The position numbers and the translations under genes are program-made. The notes under the pieces were generated by a model that was not told the DNA's origin, did no database searches, and worked only from the letters and a program-made list of their open reading frames with translations. Shown one piece after another: positions 23,230 through 33,168 of a stretch of 36,355 nt of DNA. The DNA comes from Acidobacteriota bacterium (GTDB lineage Bacteria > Acidobacteriota > Blastocatellia > Pyrinomonadales > Pyrinomonadaceae), in contig JAKQII010000305.1 of NCBI GenBank assembly GCA_029557535.1, forward strand, positions 1 to 36,355, written 5' to 3'. How positions within the stretch are numbered: position 1 is the first letter of the stretch; each line of letters opens with the position of its first letter.

Positions 23230-24047
23230 TGATTCGCCCCCGGCTCCGGAGTCTGGGCGCTGAAGCCGGGTCTCCGGTAATACGATGCAAGTTCGATCCT
23301 CAAGGTTACAGTTTCGCCGTATGTTTTGCCTTTATCCACCGGTTGCGACTGATTGGTCTCCGGATTCGGTTGGGCAGCAAGTTCCTGCGGCGATTTTCGC
23401 TCCTTGCTATCCGACGGTTCGATCTCGACCGAACTGATCACAACGAACTCGCCGCCGCCCTCGATCTCGCGTACGAAACGCCTGAGATTCTGGTACGTGC
23501 CGTCGACCGTCATCGTGACATAAACGCCCGGAAAGATGCTGACGTGCTTCGAGCGACCGGTGGACTGGTCTTCCGTCTTCGTTCGGTTGTCGCCGACAAC
23601 CTCGAGCGGCGTATAGTCGGGACCGGAAGTATTCGTCAGTCCAAGTACCCCGATCAGGCCGTTGATGCGCTGGTAAAGCGCGACCTTCGAATCGTTTTCG
23701 CCGCGCAGGAATCGGGTCTCAAAGTCGTCCGCGCTGCGCACAAGTTCCGCCACTTTCTCCTTTGTCGAAGTGATCGTTCCGTATCGCTCCTGGGCAAGTT
23801 TCAACGCGTTCTCGAGTTGGTTTCGCTTCGCGGTGTTTGAGTCGAGCTCACGCTGTGCAGGAACAACCACGAACGCATAAAAAAGAATGACAAGCAGGAG
23901 CGCGAGACCGCCGATGCTGACGACGGCGATCTCGGGAATCCCCCACATTCCGGAATAGACCGTCCTTGGACGCGTCCGATCGGAAACGACGTGAACGTGA
24001 ACCGGCGGTTCGTCCTCGGGAATCTGATCGGGATGGATTTCCGTCAT
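23226..24047 (-). CDS. pilO: PilO-like inner-membrane assembly protein
   Basis: The 273-residue product has a 40-residue cytoplasmic segment, one membrane helix (about 42-64), a coiled coil (about 68-115: NTAKRNQLENALKLAQERY) and a ferredoxin-like periplasmic domain ending near 240 (VYVTMTVDGTYQNLRRFVREIE), all standard for PilO. The His/Val-rich N-terminus (PPVHVHVVSD) is longer than usual. A C-terminal Gln/Pro-rich extension follows. PilO pairs with PilN to form the inner-membrane alignment complex of type IV pili or type II secretion. ATGA overlaps on both sides show tight coupling with PilN and the TIG protein. Confidence 0.85.
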   Translation of the reverse strand: MTEIHPDQIPEDEPPVHVHVVSDRTRPRTVYSGMWGIPEIAVVSIGGLALLLVILFYAFVVVPAQRELDSNTAKRNQLENALKLAQERYGTITSTKEKVAELVRSADDFETRFLRGENDSKVALYQRINGLIGVLGLTNTSGPDYTPLEVVGDNRTKTEDQSTGRSKHVSIFPGVYVTMTVDGTYQNLRRFVREIEGGGEFVVISSVEIEPSDSKERKSPQELAAQPNPETNQSQPVDKGKTYGETVTLRIELASYYRRPGFSAQTPEPGANQ

Positions 24048-24664
24048 CGTCCGCCTCCTTGATTGCTCGCAAGATCGACCTGAGCCGGCACGACGATGTT
24101 GCCGACCGGGGCGTAAATGAGATGAAGCGTGTACTCGGTGTACGTCGAACGGTCGGTCTGCTGAAGATCCTGACTGCGCATTTCAGCCTTGAACACCCCG
24201 GAATTGTTCATCCGGCTGATCATCTGGTCGACGTTCGCGTAGCTTGAACTGCGGACCGTGAAGGTCAGTTCGGCATTGAGCCGATCGCGTTCCTGAAAAA
24301 CGTTGTCGACGACGATCCGGGCGGCGCTTACATTGCCGGGCATGACCCCTTCAATGTCCGAAAACAAACGGGACCAGCTGAACGATTTGTTGGCGACGAG
24401 CTTGTGGGCTCCGACCAGGATCTCGCGCTGTTCCGGGGAGAGTTCCTGCTGCACGGCCTCGCCCTGGCCCTTGAGCTCGCCCAGCCGCGTATTCATTTCG
24501 CTGATGTCCGTTTTTGTGACTTCGTTGAGCTTGTTGACGTTCCTCCAGCCGGCAAGCGAACCGAGCGCGCCCCCGACCGCAACCAGCAAAAGGACGGCCG
24601 CGATGAGGTATGGAAGCGTACGGTTCCGGAACGGATTCGTGGCAAGATTAAGCTTAGTGATCAT
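24044..24664 (-). CDS. pilN: PilN-like inner-membrane assembly protein
   Basis: I start at ATG 24664 (206 residues) because the product then begins MITKLNLATNPFRNR, the conserved cytoplasmic PilN motif that docks into PilM; the longer frame from 24733 adds non-family sequence. One membrane helix (about 18-38), a coiled coil (about 42-75) and a PilO-like periplasmic domain follow. No pilM gene precedes it: the next gene upstream runs the other way. The operon therefore begins with pilN, and PilM must be encoded elsewhere or be missing. Confidence 0.85.
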   Translation of the reverse strand: MITKLNLATNPFRNRTLPYLIAAVLLLVAVGGALGSLAGWRNVNKLNEVTKTDISEMNTRLGELKGQGEAVQQELSPEQREILVGAHKLVANKSFSWSRLFSDIEGVMPGNVSAARIVVDNVFQERDRLNAELTFTVRSSSYANVDQMISRMNNSGVFKAEMRSQDLQQTDRSTYTEYTLHLIYAPVGNIVVPAQVDLASNQGGGR

Positions 24665-24808
24665 TCCAAATCGTTCGAGCGATCTTCGAAACGGAAAACA
24701 GTTTAACACGAATGTTTTTCCGTGTCGTTTCACGTTCGGACGGAATCGATGGTTGCAAAAAAATGCTGTCCGGACGATTATTTTCGCAGACTTTCAGGAA
24801 GGCAGACA

Positions 24809-25327
24809 ATGTCCGACGAAGTGCAAGTATTCGAAGAAAAACCATTCACGATCGCGGCTTTCACGACCGTCTTCTCTTTGGTTATCTGGGTCCTTCTAGC
24901 GGTCCTCGTGGCATATCTCGGTCCGCCGACGCCAAACAGCAAGTTCGCCAGGATGGGGATCACAAGTTCAGGCGGGATTGCGGCCTTCTTGTTCGTAATA
25001 TTCGCATCCGTTCTCGCACTCGTCTGGTTGATGATAAGTTTTATGAAGCAACGGACGATCGTTTGCGACGCCGAAGGCTTTACGGTGTATTCAAAATCGT
25101 TTTGGGATTCCGCTGAAACGGAAAGGAAATTCAAGTGGAACGACGCCCTCGGAACCTACAACAAACCGGGAACCAAGGGTGCGAAGAGCCTGATAGTGAT
25201 GCTTCCGGGCGAAGAACTGCGCCTGATGGGAATGACGATCCTGAACAAGAAGGAATATTACAAGCTCGTGAGTTTGTTTGACGAACGAATCCGCGCGGCG
25301 CATGAGGGGCCGTCGCGGCGGGATTAG
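24809..25327 (+). CDS. Two-helix membrane protein with PH-like domain
   Basis: The start is ATG 24809, 6 nt after AGGAAGG; an in-frame ATG at 24722 lacks a ribosome site. The 172-residue product has two membrane helices (about 15-40 and 54-80), then a soluble part (IVCDAEGFTVYSKSFWDS to KKEYYKLVSLFDERI) that reads like a bacterial PH-like (bPH/DUF) domain with alternating strands and a final helix. The function of such proteins is not known. It is divergent from pilN and its stop overlaps the stop of the convergent diguanylate cyclase gene. Confidence 0.7.
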   Translation: MSDEVQVFEEKPFTIAAFTTVFSLVIWVLLAVLVAYLGPPTPNSKFARMGITSSGGIAAFLFVIFASVLALVWLMISFMKQRTIVCDAEGFTVYSKSFWDSAETERKFKWNDALGTYNKPGTKGAKSLIVMLPGEELRLMGMTILNKKEYYKLVSLFDERIRAAHEGPSRRD

Positions 25328-26256
25328 TCTTCGCGGGCGGGAAGCGGCGCCTTTGCTTCTTCGGGATCGAGCTCACTGTACGCGCAAATTCTATTCCGGC
25401 CCTCACGTTTCGCGCGATAAAGTGCGGAATCGGCCATTTCGACAAGCTCGATCACGTCGCCTGAATCAGCCGGGAAAGACGCGATGCCGATGCTGATCGT
25501 CACGTGGTGTTTTGCGGCTGGCCTCCCTTGCCTGATGACACTGAAAGCGGCGGCCTCGATCTCGGACCGGATCCGTTCGGCTGCGACCAACGCCTGCGCG
25601 AGGGAAGCATCGAGCAGGAACGCCGCAAACTCCTCACCGCCGAAGCGCGAGGCGACATCTCCGCTGCGCAGGTTCTGCATGATGCAGTAGCCGATTTCTT
25701 CGAGCGTCTTGCTGCCCGTCAGATGACCGTACGTGTCGTTCACATTCTTGAAGAAATCGACGTCCATCATCAACACGCAGAATTTGCGTCCCTCCGCACG
25801 CGCCTTGCCCGACTCACGCCGCAGTTCGGAAAAAAAGGAGCGCGACGAAAGCAGCCCCGTAAGATCGTCATGCGACAGCAAGCGGTGAATTTGGCGATGA
25901 TATTCGCGGTCGATCTCGTCGAGGAACTCAAAGCGAAGGATATGCTCGCCGATCGTGATCTTGTCGCCGTGCTGCAACGTCTCCTGGCGTATCTTCTGGC
26001 CGTTCAGAAGCGTTCCGTTGCGCGAACTCAAATCTGTGAGGACGTACGTTGTTTGGTTTGAAGCGGTGTTGACGACGGTGTTGATCCGCGCGTGTTTTCG
26101 CGACGTCTTCGAGTCATTGACGCGGACGTCCGCCTCGAGCGCGCGTCCGAGGATAACCTCTTCCCGGTCAAGCGGTATCGGAACGGCCAAAAGATCGCCG
26201 TTCAAAAAGACTAGGGCCGGTCGCAAATCACGTTGCGGTCTGATCGTCTGACTCAT
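25324..26256 (-). CDS. FHA-GGDEF diguanylate cyclase
   Basis: The 310-residue protein has an FHA domain (about 15-112) with the phosphothreonine-binding pattern GRALEADV, SRKHARI and SSRNGTLLNG, a short helical linker, and a GGDEF domain (about 125-295). The active site is GGEEF (206-210), a functional variant, and RSGD (197-200) five residues before it is the canonical RxxD inhibitory site for product feedback. It should make cyclic di-GMP in response to binding of a phosphorylated partner. No membrane segment or signal peptide is present. The neighbouring pilus-assembly operon is a plausible process under c-di-GMP control, which is inference. Confidence 0.95.
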   Translation of the reverse strand: MSQTIRPQRDLRPALVFLNGDLLAVPIPLDREEVILGRALEADVRVNDSKTSRKHARINTVVNTASNQTTYVLTDLSSRNGTLLNGQKIRQETLQHGDKITIGEHILRFEFLDEIDREYHRQIHRLLSHDDLTGLLSSRSFFSELRRESGKARAEGRKFCVLMMDVDFFKNVNDTYGHLTGSKTLEEIGYCIMQNLRSGDVASRFGGEEFAAFLLDASLAQALVAAERIRSEIEAAAFSVIRQGRPAAKHHVTISIGIASFPADSGDVIELVEMADSALYRAKREGRNRICAYSELDPEEAKAPLPARED

Positions 26257-26467
26257 ATCTGCAATCGAGCAGGGGTTGTTTCCGGGGGGTAGTTTATGTG
26301 CTAAGTCCTAGAACAACTTTGAGTTAGGAGAGGACCCGAGAAAACAAACAGGCCTCTAATAATATAACCCATAGGCAAATGACTCGACAATAGTTTTGTG
26401 GCGGGACAAACGACGGATTCAAATGTGCTTTCGGAAAATTCCTCAAAATTATTTAACATGGTGACGG

Positions 26468-27508
26468 ATGAAGATTCTCATCGTTAAGCTCAGTTCGATT
26501 GGTGACATCGTCCACACGCTTCCGGCGCTGGCCGGGATCAGGACCGCGTTTCCGGGCGCGAAGATCGGATGGGCCGTCGAATGTTCCTCGGCCGAGATCA
26601 TTCGGGGAAACCCGCTGATCGACGAGTTGATCGAACTTGATACGCGGTCGCTCCGCAACAATCGACGGATCGAGGAACTCCTGATCGACGCCGGCCGTCA
26701 GATCACCGAGCTTCGCAAATATGAATTCGACATTTCGATAGACTTTCAGGGACTGGTAAAATCGGCGCTCGTCGGAAAATTCACACGGGCGGGATCACGC
26801 TTCGGCTTCTCAAAAAGCGGTCTCCGTGAACCGGCGGCCCGATTTCTGCTAACCGAAACGATCGATCTGCCGCCGGAGATCCATGTCATCGAAAAGAACC
26901 TGAGATTGGCGGAACGATCGCTCGGGATAGAGATCGGCCGCGCGGAGCTTCAGTTTCCGATCTCCACGGGATCATCGCATCGCGGCGAAGCCGAGGCGTT
27001 GGTCGCTGGGGCGGGTAGACCGTTCGCGATCCTGAATCCGGCCGGAGGCTGGCCAACGAAACTATGGGAGGCGGAGCGGTTCGGGGAACTCGCGGTCCGT
27101 CTCGATCGCGAACTCGGGCTCCGGTCGGTCATTGTCACCGGACCTAACGAATCGGATCTTGCCGAACGCGCCGCGGCGCATGCCGGCGATTCGACGCCGT
27201 TGACCGCCAGCCCCACGCTCAAAGGGTTGTACGAACTGGCGCGGCGCGCCGCGGTTTACGTCGGTGGCGACACCGGACCGACCCACCTCGCGGTTGCCGC
27301 GCGGTGTCCGGTCGTCGGCATCTTCGGCCCGACCGAATGGTGGCGCAACGGTAGCCCGTTCCCGGACGATCTCTGCGTTGAACGGGTCGATATCGATTGC
27401 CGGGTCGATTGCCACCGTCGGTCGTGTTCGAACTGGATCTGCATGGAGATCTCCGTTGATCAGGTATTCAACGCGGTTTTCAAACGTCTTTCGACTGTCA
27501 ATTCGTGA
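26468..27508 (+). CDS. waaC: Lipopolysaccharide heptosyltransferase I (GT9)
   Basis: The 346-residue protein starts MKILIVKLSSIGDIVHTLPAL, the N-terminal signature of WaaC with the catalytic Asp13. The C-terminal Rossmann half has NPAGGWPTKLWEAERF and VGGDTGPTHLAVA, which bind ADP-heptose. The enzyme adds the first heptose to Kdo2-lipid A at the inner face of the membrane, so the organism makes a heptose-containing LPS core. A C-terminal cluster of Cys residues (VDCHRRSCSNWICM) is a usual GT9 end. The 211-bp gap before it includes an AT-rich stretch but no convincing promoter. Its stop overlaps the following methyltransferase start. Confidence 0.93.
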   Translation: MKILIVKLSSIGDIVHTLPALAGIRTAFPGAKIGWAVECSSAEIIRGNPLIDELIELDTRSLRNNRRIEELLIDAGRQITELRKYEFDISIDFQGLVKSALVGKFTRAGSRFGFSKSGLREPAARFLLTETIDLPPEIHVIEKNLRLAERSLGIEIGRAELQFPISTGSSHRGEAEALVAGAGRPFAILNPAGGWPTKLWEAERFGELAVRLDRELGLRSVIVTGPNESDLAERAAAHAGDSTPLTASPTLKGLYELARRAAVYVGGDTGPTHLAVAARCPVVGIFGPTEWWRNGSPFPDDLCVERVDIDCRVDCHRRSCSNWICMEISVDQVFNAVFKRLSTVNS

Positions 27509-28590
27509 TTGAAATTCCCCGAACACAAGGAATCAAATATGCCGGATCAAAACTCCGACTCCTTGGGTCCATCCTTCAAATGGCGGGGCGGACAGGTGCG
27601 CAAAGCGTGTTCGACGCGTTCGCCGGGACGACGCGGGTCGGTCAGGCGTTCGCAAAGCTCGGCTTCCGCGTTGTTTCGAACGATCCGGCGGTTTCATCGC
27701 GGACTTTCGGACATTGCTATCTGAAGAACCGCAGACCGCGGAAATACATTGAGGAGTTGGTGGGGCATTTGAACTCGCTTTCGCCGACCGACGGCTGGTT
27801 CACCGAGCGTTATGGCGGCAGTCCGTCGGATCCGAAGTGTCCGAAACGCCCGTGGCAGGTCCACAACACGCGGAAACTCGATGCGATCCGTCCGGAGATT
27901 GATCGGCTCGGGCTCGACGAGACGGGCCGCAGCGTACTGCTGACAAGTTTGATCCTCGCACTCGATGCAGTCGATTCGACGATCGGGCACCAGGCGGCCT
28001 ATTTGAAGAACTGGTCAGCGCGGTCCTATCGCACGATGGAACTGCGGGTACCGGAACTGATCGACAACGACGGCGAGCACGAAGTTCTCTGCGAGGATGT
28101 GTTCGAGGCGCTTCCGAAGGTACGCGCGGATCTCGCGTACTTTGACCCGCCCTACGGTTCGAACAACGAAAAGATGCCGCCGTCGCGGGTCCGCTATGCC
28201 GCGTATTATCACATCTGGACAACCGTCGTGCTCAACGACAGTCCGGAGATCTTTGGCAAGGCGAATCGCCGCATCGATACGCGCGACCATTGTTCGGCGT
28301 CGGTTTTTGAGGATTTTCGGCGGACTCCATCGGGAGAATTCATTGCCGTCGACGCGATCAGACGTCTAATCGACGAGGTCGGTTCGCGTTACGTCCTTCT
28401 ATCTTACAGTTCGGGCGGTCGGGCAACGGCGGAACAACTGAATGCGATACTCGGCAACGCCGGCAAAATGATCGCGACCGCGGAGTTCGACTATCGCCGG
28501 AATGTAATGTCAGTGATGCGATGGACAAACGCCTGGGTTAGGGAGTCTGACGCGCCCAACCGGGAATTCCTTTTTTTGCTGGAGAAGTAG
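27505..28590 (+). CDS. D12-class adenine-specific DNA methyltransferase (Dam-like)
   Basis: The 361-residue protein has the D12 order: GIKYAGSK (9-16), AdoMet motif I FDAFAGTTRVG (36-46), and the catalytic DPPY (214-217). It should methylate N6 of adenine in an unknown short site. It starts with GTG that overlaps the waaC stop as GTGA, so it is coupled to an LPS gene. No restriction enzyme, repair nuclease or specificity subunit is encoded beside it, so it looks like an orphan methylase with a regulatory or defence-related role, or a phage-derived gene. The PRTQGIKYAGSK entry and the large insert between motifs I and IV (about 65-205) are typical of the Dam/D12 group. Confidence 0.9.
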   Translation: MIEIPRTQGIKYAGSKLRLLGSILQMAGRTGAQSVFDAFAGTTRVGQAFAKLGFRVVSNDPAVSSRTFGHCYLKNRRPRKYIEELVGHLNSLSPTDGWFTERYGGSPSDPKCPKRPWQVHNTRKLDAIRPEIDRLGLDETGRSVLLTSLILALDAVDSTIGHQAAYLKNWSARSYRTMELRVPELIDNDGEHEVLCEDVFEALPKVRADLAYFDPPYGSNNEKMPPSRVRYAAYYHIWTTVVLNDSPEIFGKANRRIDTRDHCSASVFEDFRRTPSGEFIAVDAIRRLIDEVGSRYVLLSYSSGGRATAEQLNAILGNAGKMIATAEFDYRRNVMSVMRWTNAWVRESDAPNREFLFLLEK

Positions 28591-28661
28591 GGGGAGATTG
28601 CCGTGCATCCAAAAATCCGTCGCGAACGTCGAAGTCACGGTTCCTTTCGGGCCCGCTCGGG

Positions 28662-28690
28662 ATGTCAAAATCGACCGTTTCGATTATACT
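28662..28690 (+). promoter_or_regulatory. Putative promoter of the DUF3108 gene
   Basis: ATGTCA (28662-28667) and TATACT (28685-28690) are 17 bp apart, in the 128-bp gap before the gene. Transcription would begin near 28697, leaving a leader of 10 or 22 nt depending on which ATG is used. The -10 context TTATACTTG recurs before the GH57 gene at 30898-30906. Confidence 0.45.
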
Positions 28691-28718
28691 TGCCCGGTAT
28701 CGTCCCATGGTACGAATT

Positions 28719-29516
28719 ATGAAGAGAGCGTTTCGAATTATCCTTCTCATCCCGGTTCTCCACTTGTTGTCCGTAATCGCGGTCAACGCGCAACAGAGTC
28801 AGAAACTGCCTTTTGGTCCTGGCGAAACGCTCTCGTACGAAGGAAAGATCAACAAGATCATTCGAGGCATCGCGGTTGCGGATCTGACGTTCACGATCGA
28901 AGCGACCGGGAAAGAAAATCAAATCTCTCTGAAGACAGACGCAAAGTCGAAAGGGACACTTCTGAAGCTCTTCAGATTCAGCTTCCTTCAGCAGTATGAA
29001 TCGATCGTTGAGCAAAACAGCTTCAGGATTCTGAAGACCGTGAAGACCGATGTTCAGAAGGACCGTGTCAGAAACAGCGAGGCGATTTTCGACTACACCG
29101 AAAACAAGGTAACCTTCACCGAGGTCAATCCGAAAGAGCCGATGCGCGCTCCGCGAACGATCGCGTCCGAGATCAGACCCGATACGCAGGACCTCGTTTC
29201 CGGAGTGTATTTTCTAAGAACCTTGCCGCTCGCGGTCGGAAAGGTCTTCATGATCAACGTCAGCGATTCCGGCTTGATCTACCAGGTGCCGGTGAGAGTG
29301 ACGGGGCGGGAAACACAGAAAACGGTCCTCGGGAAGGTGCAGTGTTTCAAGATCGAACCCGAGATCTTCGGAAACAATCGGCTCATCGAGCAAAAAGGCA
29401 GCATGATCATCTGGATCACTGATGACGAGCGGCGGATCCCGATCCGGTCCAAGATCAAGACCGAGCTCGGGAAACTCGACGTCAAGCTGAAAAGCGCGTC
29501 ATTCGGAGCTAACTAA
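28719..29516 (+). CDS. DUF3108 secreted protein
   Basis: I use ATG 28719 (265 residues), which gives a clean signal peptide MKRAFRIILLIPVLHLL ending at NAQ; in-frame ATGs at 28707 and 28662 exist, the latter inside the predicted promoter. The mature part is all-beta and matches DUF3108 in its beginning (GETLSYEGKINKIIRGIAVADLTF) and its end (ITDDERRIPIRSKIKTELG). Such proteins are periplasmic and of unknown role; their fold resembles lipoprotein carriers. It stands alone, followed by a terminator-like hairpin. Confidence 0.82.
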   Translation: MKRAFRIILLIPVLHLLSVIAVNAQQSQKLPFGPGETLSYEGKINKIIRGIAVADLTFTIEATGKENQISLKTDAKSKGTLLKLFRFSFLQQYESIVEQNSFRILKTVKTDVQKDRVRNSEAIFDYTENKVTFTEVNPKEPMRAPRTIASEIRPDTQDLVSGVYFLRTLPLAVGKVFMINVSDSGLIYQVPVRVTGRETQKTVLGKVQCFKIEPEIFGNNRLIEQKGSMIIWITDDERRIPIRSKIKTELGKLDVKLKSASFGAN

Positions 29517-29543
29517 TCCAAACACACCAATTTAATGTGAACG

Positions 29544-29570
29544 CCGGTCGAATTCGAATCGGTCTTTTTT
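29544..29570 (+). terminator. Rho-independent terminator after the DUF3108 gene
   Basis: CCGGT (29544-29548) pairs with ATCGG (29558-29562, one G-U) around a 9-nt loop, followed by TCTTTTTT. It starts 27 nt after the stop codon at 29516. The stem is short, but the U-tract is good. Confidence 0.5.
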
Positions 29571-29651
29571 GTAAACTTTTTCACAAGCGCTTGCATCCGT
29601 CGTCTCAAACCTCCATAATTTGTGCTTATTTTCGAGGGACGTTGGATAAAA

Positions 29652-30767
29652 ATGAGCGAAAACGAAAAAGAAAAAAAAGCCGGATCAGAGAGCGACGAAG
29701 TGGTTGAATACGTGCTGGACGATTTTGAGCTCGCGCCGGTTTCGTCAGGCGAATTTGTTCGCGACGAGGAGTTTTTCGCCACGGTCGATAATGATCTCGA
29801 AGAACTCTTCTCGATTCCCGAACCCATGAAACCGACGATCCTCGCCGACGAGATCGAGACGGTGCCCGTCGATCCGGTATTCGAGGAGCTCTCGCTGCCG
29901 CGCCTTCCGGAGCCTGAAAAATCGAATCGTGCGCGGCTCCAAATGCAGTCGCCGAACCGGCTCCATTTTTATTGGTCGATCAAAAACAATCCCTTCCGGA
30001 CCCTCGGCAAGGTCTTCGGGAATTCGGCGGTAAATTACAGGCTCGTTGCCCGCCTGATCAACGAAACTACCGGACGCGAGGACGTCCATCCGATCGAAGC
30101 GAGCGGCAATTGGTGGTACAACGTGCAGTCGGACTCCACTTATCGCGCGGAGATCGGATTCTATGCGCCGAATCGTCCGTTCGTCAGGGTGATCTATTCG
30201 AACGAGATCGAGACGCCGCGCAAAAGTCCGAGCCAGCAACAGGCGACCGACGCCGACTGGGCAATTTCCGCCAACGAGTTCGCGGAGGTGCTCGACAGCG
30301 CCGGCTTCGTCCGGGACGCGTTCGAAGTAGCGCTGGCCGGCGACGATCAAAATGACGCCGAACGCGCGACCCAAGGTGCATTCAGCCAGTTGTTGGGGCT
30401 CGGCAAGGAAGGATTCAACGGCGACGAGGTTCGCTATGCGCTTCTCGCGCTCGCGTCGGGAATTGCGATCGAAGCGCTTCGTGGCCAAATTTCCGAAGGT
30501 CTTTATCTTTTGCTGGCCGAGCACGCGGTCAAGTTGTCGGCCGAAAACGCTATGTCGGCGCTTAAGGACCACTTCGAAGTCCTCGACGAGGCTTTCATCG
30601 AATACACGGAAGAGGAAACCGGCGAGGCGGTTGTCGGGGCGAGCCTCGTGCACTTCCCGAAGCGTCTCGGTTCGCGTACGGTTCCGAAGGCGTCGGTGCC
30701 CAAAGCACCGTTCCCGCGTGAGCGCATGAAATTCGTTCCACGGCTTGAGCCGATCAGTTCATGGTGA
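29652..30767 (+). CDS. DUF4912 domain protein linked to the branching enzyme
   Basis: ATG 29652 gives 371 residues with an acidic, disordered N-terminus (about 1-85), then a DUF4912 domain (about 90-205): RLHFYWSIKNNPF, YRLVARLINETTG, NWWYNVQSDSTYRAEIGFY and FVRVIYSNEIETPRKSPS. This immunoglobulin-like, carbohydrate-binding-module-like domain is often found beside GH57 and glycogen genes. The rest is helical (about 210-325) with a basic C-terminus. No signal peptide is present. A terminator follows, so it is probably not in one transcript with the GH57 gene 210 bp downstream, though the pairing is typical. A glucan-binding helper role is inference. Confidence 0.8.
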   Translation: MSENEKEKKAGSESDEVVEYVLDDFELAPVSSGEFVRDEEFFATVDNDLEELFSIPEPMKPTILADEIETVPVDPVFEELSLPRLPEPEKSNRARLQMQSPNRLHFYWSIKNNPFRTLGKVFGNSAVNYRLVARLINETTGREDVHPIEASGNWWYNVQSDSTYRAEIGFYAPNRPFVRVIYSNEIETPRKSPSQQQATDADWAISANEFAEVLDSAGFVRDAFEVALAGDDQNDAERATQGAFSQLLGLGKEGFNGDEVRYALLALASGIAIEALRGQISEGLYLLLAEHAVKLSAENAMSALKDHFEVLDEAFIEYTEEETGEAVVGASLVHFPKRLGSRTVPKASVPKAPFPRERMKFVPRLEPISSW

Positions 30768-30779
30768 TTTCGGACTTCG

Positions 30780-30803
30780 GATTTTGGAATTTGGATTTTG
30801 GAT
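30780..30803. repeat. Short 7-nt-type repeat (GATTTTGG units)
   Basis: The stretch repeats GGATTTTGGAATTTGGATTTT, the complement of the AAAATCC units before the GH57 gene and in the direct repeats near 10230 and 10360. It directly precedes the terminator stem. Confidence 0.6.
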
Positions 30804-30832
30804 TGCCTCCGGCGCAAGCTCGGAGGCATTTT
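30804..30832 (+). terminator. Rho-independent terminator after the DUF4912 gene
   Basis: TGCCTCCG (30804-30811) and CGGAGGCA (30821-30828) form a perfect 8-bp stem with a 9-nt loop and are followed by TTTT. It lies 37 nt after the stop codon. Confidence 0.8.
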
Positions 30833-30940
30833 GCGTTAAGGGACCGTTTGGATTGCGTCAATCCATCGTGACGGGTACCCGTTCCCATCAAATCGCTTTA
30901 TACTTGGCGAAATGATTTTGGGTAGTTTCGACTTACCAAG

Positions 30941-30974
30941 AAATCCAAAAATCCAAAATCAAAAATCCAAAATC
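30941..30974. repeat. AAATCCA tandem repeat before the GH57 gene
   Basis: Four to five units of 7-8 nt (AAATCCAA, AATCAAA) end 3 nt before the GH57 start codon. The repeat is in frame with the gene and so gives a false N-terminal extension from 30912; the true protein begins after it. Confidence 0.75.
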
Positions 30975-30977
30975 GAT

Positions 30978-32557
<1,580 letters not shown>

Positions 32558-32570
<13 letters not shown>

Positions 32571-33040
32571 GAATCGACGCGGTACGCGCCCATCCAGTAG
32601 ATGAGCGGATCGTTCTCGGCGATCGATGTTCCGAGAACCTCGCCGACAAAGATCGTGTGATCGCCGCCTTCGTAATTCTTGACGACCCGGCAATCCAGAT
32701 TCGCGAGACAGCCTTCGAGGACGGGCAGATCGAGATCATTTAGCCTGTACCTGATCCCGTCGAATTTGTTCTCATGCTTGAAAGCAAATTGGTTCGAGAC
32801 CTCGCGTTGGTCGGCGCTCAGGATATTCACCACGAAGACGCCCGATTCAACGAAGGCGTGATGGCTTCCGGTCGTTTTCTCGATGCAGATGAGGACCAAC
32901 GGAGGGTTCATCGAGACGGAGGAAAAGGCCGAAACCGTTATGCCGTGAAGATTTCCCGCACGGTCGCGGGTCGTTACGACGGTCACTCCGCTCGCAAAAC
33001 GGCCGAGGGCAGCCCGAAATTCTTCGTTTGTAACTGACAT
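32558..33040 (-). CDS. Flavin reductase (HpaC-like) family protein
   Basis: ATG 33040 gives 160 residues, the standard length; the frame extends upstream to 33157 but that part is not family-like. The sequence opens EEFRAALGRFASGVTVVTT and has HGITVSAFSSVSMNPPLVLICI (flavin binding) and NYEGGDHTIFVGEV, the classic flavin reductase core. These small dimers reduce FMN or FAD with NAD(P)H and usually serve a partner monooxygenase, none of which is encoded here. The start codon lies only about 4 nt after the predicted transcription start, and no ribosome site is seen. Confidence 0.92.
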
Positions 33041-33050
33041 GTTGCGTTCG

Positions 33051-33078
33051 ATTGTAGTTGACCGGTTTCGAAAACCAA
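33051..33078 (-). promoter_or_regulatory. Flavin reductase promoter, possibly leaderless
   Basis: On the minus strand TTGGTT (33078-33073) and TACAAT (33056-33051) are 16 bp apart. Transcription would begin near 33044, almost at ATG 33040, which agrees with the lack of a ribosome site. Confidence 0.5.
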
Positions 33079-33168
33079 AACGGTTTCTTCCCCCCGGGGG
33101 ACAATCGCGCAACGACTGTTTAGAATTGACTTTCAACCAATCGCGCATACCGCGCATCGAAAGCTGAG

